A stretch of DNA of 9,623 nt. Origin: Deltaproteobacteria bacterium UBA2385 (GTDB taxonomy: Bacteria > Myxococcota_A > UBA796 > UBA2385). Both the position numbers and the translations under genes were made by a program. Within the stretch, counting starts at the first letter, position 1. Every line of letters starts with the position of its first letter. The notes beneath the pieces were generated by a model that ran no database searches, had not been told where the DNA came from, and saw nothing but the letters and a program-made list of their open reading frames with translations. Positions 6,807-9,623 of this stretch are shown here, one piece after another. The stretch is taken from the NCBI GenBank assembly GCA_002343455.1, contig DDSR01000266.1, forward strand, positions 1 through 9,623, given 5' to 3'.

Positions 6807-7876
6807 CAGACCTCCTGAGCCAGGGCGTGGACCAGGCGGTCCAGGTCCGGCTCCGCGAGGTCTTCGTGGCAGGGCAGGGCCAGGGCGCGCTGGCAGAAGC
6901 GCTCCGCGTGGGGGGCCGGCTCGACCCGGGCCAGACCGGCGACCGCGGCCTGGGTCCCCATGGGCGTCGGGTAGTAGACGCTGCTGCCGATCCCACGCCG
7001 GGCGAGGCGCTGGGCGAGCGCATCCCGATCGGGGTGCTGGATGACGTAGACGCTGACCGGGCTGCCCGGGTCCCGGGGGAGGGCGAGGCCGGGCAAGGCG
7101 AGGTCCAAGCGAGCCGCGATCTCCCGACGCCGGGCGAGGCGCTCGGCGAGCCGGGGCAGGTGCGCCAGCAAGACCGCCGCTTGCACGGCGTCGAGGCGGC
7201 TGTTGCGACCGATATGCCCGGCGACCCGCTCGTGGACATGATTGGCCGGCATGCCGTGCGAGCCGAGGCGCCGCACCCGCAGGGCCAGCTCGGGGTCGTC
7301 GGTGGCCACCAGGCCCCCGTCTCCGGCCGCCCCCAGCACCTTGGTCGGGTAGAAGCTGACCGCGGTCAGCAGCCCGTCGGTCGGGGCGGGGTCGGCACCC
7401 ACCACCTGGGCGCCGTCGGCCACGACGGGCACCGGACAGCCAGCGAGCTCGGCCCGGTCGCCGAAGAGGTGTACGGGCACCACGGCCTTGACCTTTGGGC
7501 CCATGGCCCGGGCGACCGCGTCGGGGTCGAGCAGGGGCCGATCCTCTCGCACATCGACGATCACCGGCCGCGCCCCGCACAGCAGCACCGACTCGACCGT
7601 CGCGAAGAAGCTGACGGCCGGCACGATCACCTCGTCCCCCTCCCCTACTCCCAGGCTGGCCAGGGCCAGGGTCAGGGCGTCCGTGCCGCTGCCGACCCCC
7701 ACGCCCAGCCGCCGCCCAAGCAGCCCGGCGACCGCCTGCTCGGCCTCGTCGACCACCGGACCGCCGATGAAGCGCCCCGAGCGCAGGACCTCCAGCACCC
7801 GCCGCTCCAGGTCCTCGCGGACACGCTCGTGCCGGGCGCGGAGATCGCAGAGGCCCAGCGGCGGCAGCCCGCTCAC
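6806..7876 (-). CDS. DegT/DnrJ/EryC1/StrS family PLP-dependent aminotransferase
   Basis: The family transfers an amino group, usually from glutamate, to keto-sugars for polysaccharide, lipopolysaccharide or natural-product sugars; some members act on other substrates. The 356 residues are close to the usual 360-400. GSGTDAL (62-68) binds the PLP phosphate, VADGAQ (152-157) gives the ring-stacking Asp region, and SFYPTKVLGAAGDGG (174-188) holds the PLP lysine K179. NSRLDAVQAAVL is the conserved C-terminal segment. I chose the GTG at 7876, because it overlaps the permease stop (GTGA) and gives the family's normal N-terminus (LCDLRARHERVREDLERRV); the open frame upstream is a shadow of the permease and ATPase genes. 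No other sugar genes are in view, so the substrate is unknown. Its place between an ABC exporter and a prepilin peptidase suggests a cell-surface role. Confidence 0.93.
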   Translation of the reverse strand: MSGLPPLGLCDLRARHERVREDLERRVLEVLRSGRFIGGPVVDEAEQAVAGLLGRRLGVGVGSGTDALTLALASLGVGEGDEVIVPAVSFFATVESVLLCGARPVIVDVREDRPLLDPDAVARAMGPKVKAVVPVHLFGDRAELAGCPVPVVADGAQVVGADPAPTDGLLTAVSFYPTKVLGAAGDGGLVATDDPELALRVRRLGSHGMPANHVHERVAGHIGRNSRLDAVQAAVLLAHLPRLAERLARRREIAARLDLALPGLALPRDPGSPVSVYVIQHPDRDALAQRLARRGIGSSVYYPTPMGTQAAVAGLARVEPAPHAERFCQRALALPCHEDLAEPDLDRLVHALAQEV

Positions 7877-8637
7877 TTCAGGTCCCGGTGTCGGAAGATC
7901 GCCACCGCCAGCCCCAGCACGGCCGAGGTGTAGGCCAGCCCGTAAGCGGCGGCCCAGCCGACCCGCTGCCAGGGGATGGGCAGCTCGTGGACGGCCTCGA
8001 CCCGCAAGCTGAAGACCTCGAAGTTGGGGAGAGCCCAGTACAGCACCCGCGCCATCTGGCGCAAGGACTCGCTCTCGGCCTGGTTGCCGAAGAGCCAGAT
8101 GTCGTCGGCGAGGTGGCCGATGACGAAGATAGCCAGCGTGAAGGCGGAGGCGGTGACCGGCGTGCTGAAGGTCGAGAAGAGGGTCGCCCAGGCGGTCAGG
8201 AGCAGGAGCTCCAGCATCAAGGTCCCCATGCTGACGAAGACGATGCCGGGAGGGAATTTCTGCTGGAAGGTCATCAGGAGGACGTAGAGCAGCAGCAGGA
8301 AGGCCACCTCGACCGCCAGGGTCAGCACCAGCCCGAGGTACTTGCCGACCACGAAGCGCCAGCGGGCGATCGGCTTGGAGAGGATGGTGTAGGCCGTCTT
8401 GCGCTCGATCTCCTTGTAGACGATGGAGATCCCCAGGAACATGGCGATCAGCGACCCGAAGAGGTCGATGGCCCCCTGGGCCACGCTGCGCACCACCTTG
8501 GCCTGGTCGCCGATGGTGAGCTCCTGGACCGCCACGGAGAGCAGCAGCACCCCCACCGCGAAGAAGAGGATCGAATAGAGCACCCGGTCCCGGACGGCCT
8601 CCCGGAAGGTGTTGGTCGCCAGCGCCCAGATCCGCAT
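7873..8637 (-). CDS. ABC-2 type transporter permease
   Basis: The 254-residue membrane protein has about six hydrophobic segments, near residues 20-38, 56-74, 100-122, 134-155, 163-177 and 226-247, the ABC-2 permease fold. The stretch after the second segment (YKEIERKTAYTILSKPI, 74-90) is the family's cytoplasmic coupling helix region that contacts the ATPase. It resembles NosY-like permeases. Its ATG overlaps the stop of the ATPase gene and its own stop overlaps the next start, so it and the ATPase form one transporter, probably with a permease dimer. The long loop between the fifth and sixth segments (about 178-225) likely faces outside. The substrate cannot be predicted; export of a lipid, peptide or polysaccharide is possible. 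Confidence 0.92.
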   Translation of the reverse strand: MRIWALATNTFREAVRDRVLYSILFFAVGVLLLSVAVQELTIGDQAKVVRSVAQGAIDLFGSLIAMFLGISIVYKEIERKTAYTILSKPIARWRFVVGKYLGLVLTLAVEVAFLLLLYVLLMTFQQKFPPGIVFVSMGTLMLELLLLTAWATLFSTFSTPVTASAFTLAIFVIGHLADDIWLFGNQAESESLRQMARVLYWALPNFEVFSLRVEAVHELPIPWQRVGWAAAYGLAYTSAVLGLAVAIFRHRDLK

Positions 8638-9593
8638 CAGAGCACCCCCAGCCGCTTGTCGTCCACCGGGCGGGCCCGCTCGACCTCGTCGAGCAGCACC
8701 GACTCCAGCGAGTCGCGCACCGGAGACAGCTCGAGGACCCGGCCGCCGCCGTGGACCACCGCGGCGACGGCCTGGTCGACCTGCGCGGGGGCCAGCCGGA
8801 CGGTGCGGGTCGCATCATCCGAGCGGAGCTCGGTCCCCGGGACCGCCACCTCGCCGGCATAGGTGAGGTCCACATGGCGCACCCGGTCGCCGATCAGCTG
8901 GTGCACCGAGCCGATGCCTCGCAGCTTGCCGCGCACGATGATGGCCACCCGGTCGGAGAGCTCCTGCACATCGGAGAGGATGTGGCTGGAGAAACAGACG
9001 GTGGCCCCGCGGGCCCGCTCCTCCATGATCACGTCCCGCACCAGGGCCCGCCCCAGCGGGTCGAGCCCGCTCATCGGCTCGTCGAGGATGACCAGGTCCG
9101 GCTCGTGGATGATCGCCTGGCAGACGCCGACGCGCTGCACCATGCCCTTGCTGTACTTCCGAAGCGGGACGTCGGCGAAGCGGACGAGGTCGACCCGCTC
9201 CAACAGCTCGGCGATCCGGCGGGCACGCCGCGGGCCGGGCATGTCGAAGAGCCGGCCATAGAAGTCCAGCAGCTCCCGCGCCGAGAGGTGCTCGTAGAAG
9301 TAGGGACGCTCGGGCAGGAAGCCCATGCGCAGGCGGGTCTCGGGCTGATCGTAGGGCTTGCCGAGGATCCAGGCCATGCCCTGGGTCGCCCGCTGCAGGC
9401 CGGTGAGGATCTTGATGGTGGTGGTCTTGCCCGCGCCGTTGGGGCCGACGATGCCGAAGACCTCGCCCCGCCGCACCTCGAGATCCAGGCCCTCCAGCCC
9501 GACGACCGGCCGCATCCAGAAGCCGCTCCGGTAGACCTTGCGCAGGCCCTCGGTGCGAACGACGATGTCGGGGTCAGACAGGGCAGAGGCCAT
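8637..9593 (-). CDS. ABC-2 type transporter ATP-binding protein
   Basis: The 318-residue cytoplasmic ATPase powers the permease encoded directly downstream. GPNGAGKT (50-57) is Walker A, YSKGM (147-151) stands in for the LSGGQ signature, LVILDEP (167-173) is Walker B, SGLDP (175-179) the D-loop and H204 the switch histidine. At the Q-loop the sequence is GFLPERPYFYEHL, with Glu in place of Gln; together with YSKGM this marks a known subgroup of exporter ATPases. After about residue 230 a separate C-terminal domain of some 85 residues follows, as in many NosF- or CcmA-like proteins. The ATG at 9593 is preceded by GAGGA with 7 bases between. It is the first gene of the operon seen in the window; the 30 bases before it are too few to show a promoter or an upstream gene. 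Confidence 0.95.
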   Translation of the reverse strand: MASALSDPDIVVRTEGLRKVYRSGFWMRPVVGLEGLDLEVRRGEVFGIVGPNGAGKTTTIKILTGLQRATQGMAWILGKPYDQPETRLRMGFLPERPYFYEHLSARELLDFYGRLFDMPGPRRARRIAELLERVDLVRFADVPLRKYSKGMVQRVGVCQAIIHEPDLVILDEPMSGLDPLGRALVRDVIMEERARGATVCFSSHILSDVQELSDRVAIIVRGKLRGIGSVHQLIGDRVRHVDLTYAGEVAVPGTELRSDDATRTVRLAPAQVDQAVAAVVHGGGRVLELSPVRDSLESVLLDEVERARPVDDKRLGVL

Positions 9594-9623
9594 TGCCGGG
9601 TCCTCGTGGTTCAGGGGTTCCGC

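Noticed and set aside
6807..7580. N-terminal extension of the prepilin peptidase frame
   Set aside because: This part is the out-of-frame shadow of the aminotransferase gene; the true start at 6806 has AGGAGG before it and gives the family's normal N-terminus.
7877..8875. N-terminal extension of the aminotransferase frame
   Set aside because: Shadow of the permease and ATPase genes; the GTG at 7876 overlaps the permease stop and matches the family start.

Overview
The window is GC-rich (about two thirds G+C or more by eye), with coding sequence almost always ending codons in G or C. A secreted protein with MopE-type Asp/Cys metal-binding repeats followed by a Gly/Asp linker, a candidate sigma-54 promoter and a type IV prepilin peptidase all suggest a myxobacterium-like member of the Myxococcota or old Deltaproteobacteria. 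This is inference from gene content; the window holds no rRNA marker.

Layout. Positions 1-1977 (minus) hold the N-terminal 659 residues of a large exported protein: signal peptide, two tandem amidotransferase-like domains, about three MopE-like repeats, then a Gly/Asp linker running off the window edge. A 99-base divergent intergenic region separates it from two adjacent plus-strand radical SAM genes (2077-3162 and 3167-3940), the first with a C-terminal SPASM/Twitch-like cysteine set, the second without. A strong hairpin (3956-3985) follows.

From about 3986 to 5722 I find no convincing protein gene. The open frames there lack protein motifs and their codon use differs from the neighbours. 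On the minus strand the sequence looks like one large structured RNA of about 1.7 kb. It has many short hairpins capped by GNRA or YNMG tetraloops when read on the minus strand only. Its two ends can pair with each other over about 14 base pairs. A near-consensus sigma-54 promoter sits exactly at its upstream edge, with a paired direct repeat about 105-128 bases upstream of the predicted start, where enhancer-binding proteins usually bind. I do not recognise the family. This is the most interesting object in the window.

From 9593 down to 5952 (minus) is a tight four-gene operon in which each stop overlaps the next start: ABC-2 type ATPase, ABC-2 permease, DegT/DnrJ/EryC1/StrS-type PLP aminotransferase, and prepilin peptidase (A24 family). 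The ATPase and permease form one exporter; the aminotransferase suggests sugar or surface-polysaccharide metabolism; the peptidase processes type IV pilin-like proteins. The structured-RNA region lies directly downstream of this operon on the same strand but appears to have its own promoter.
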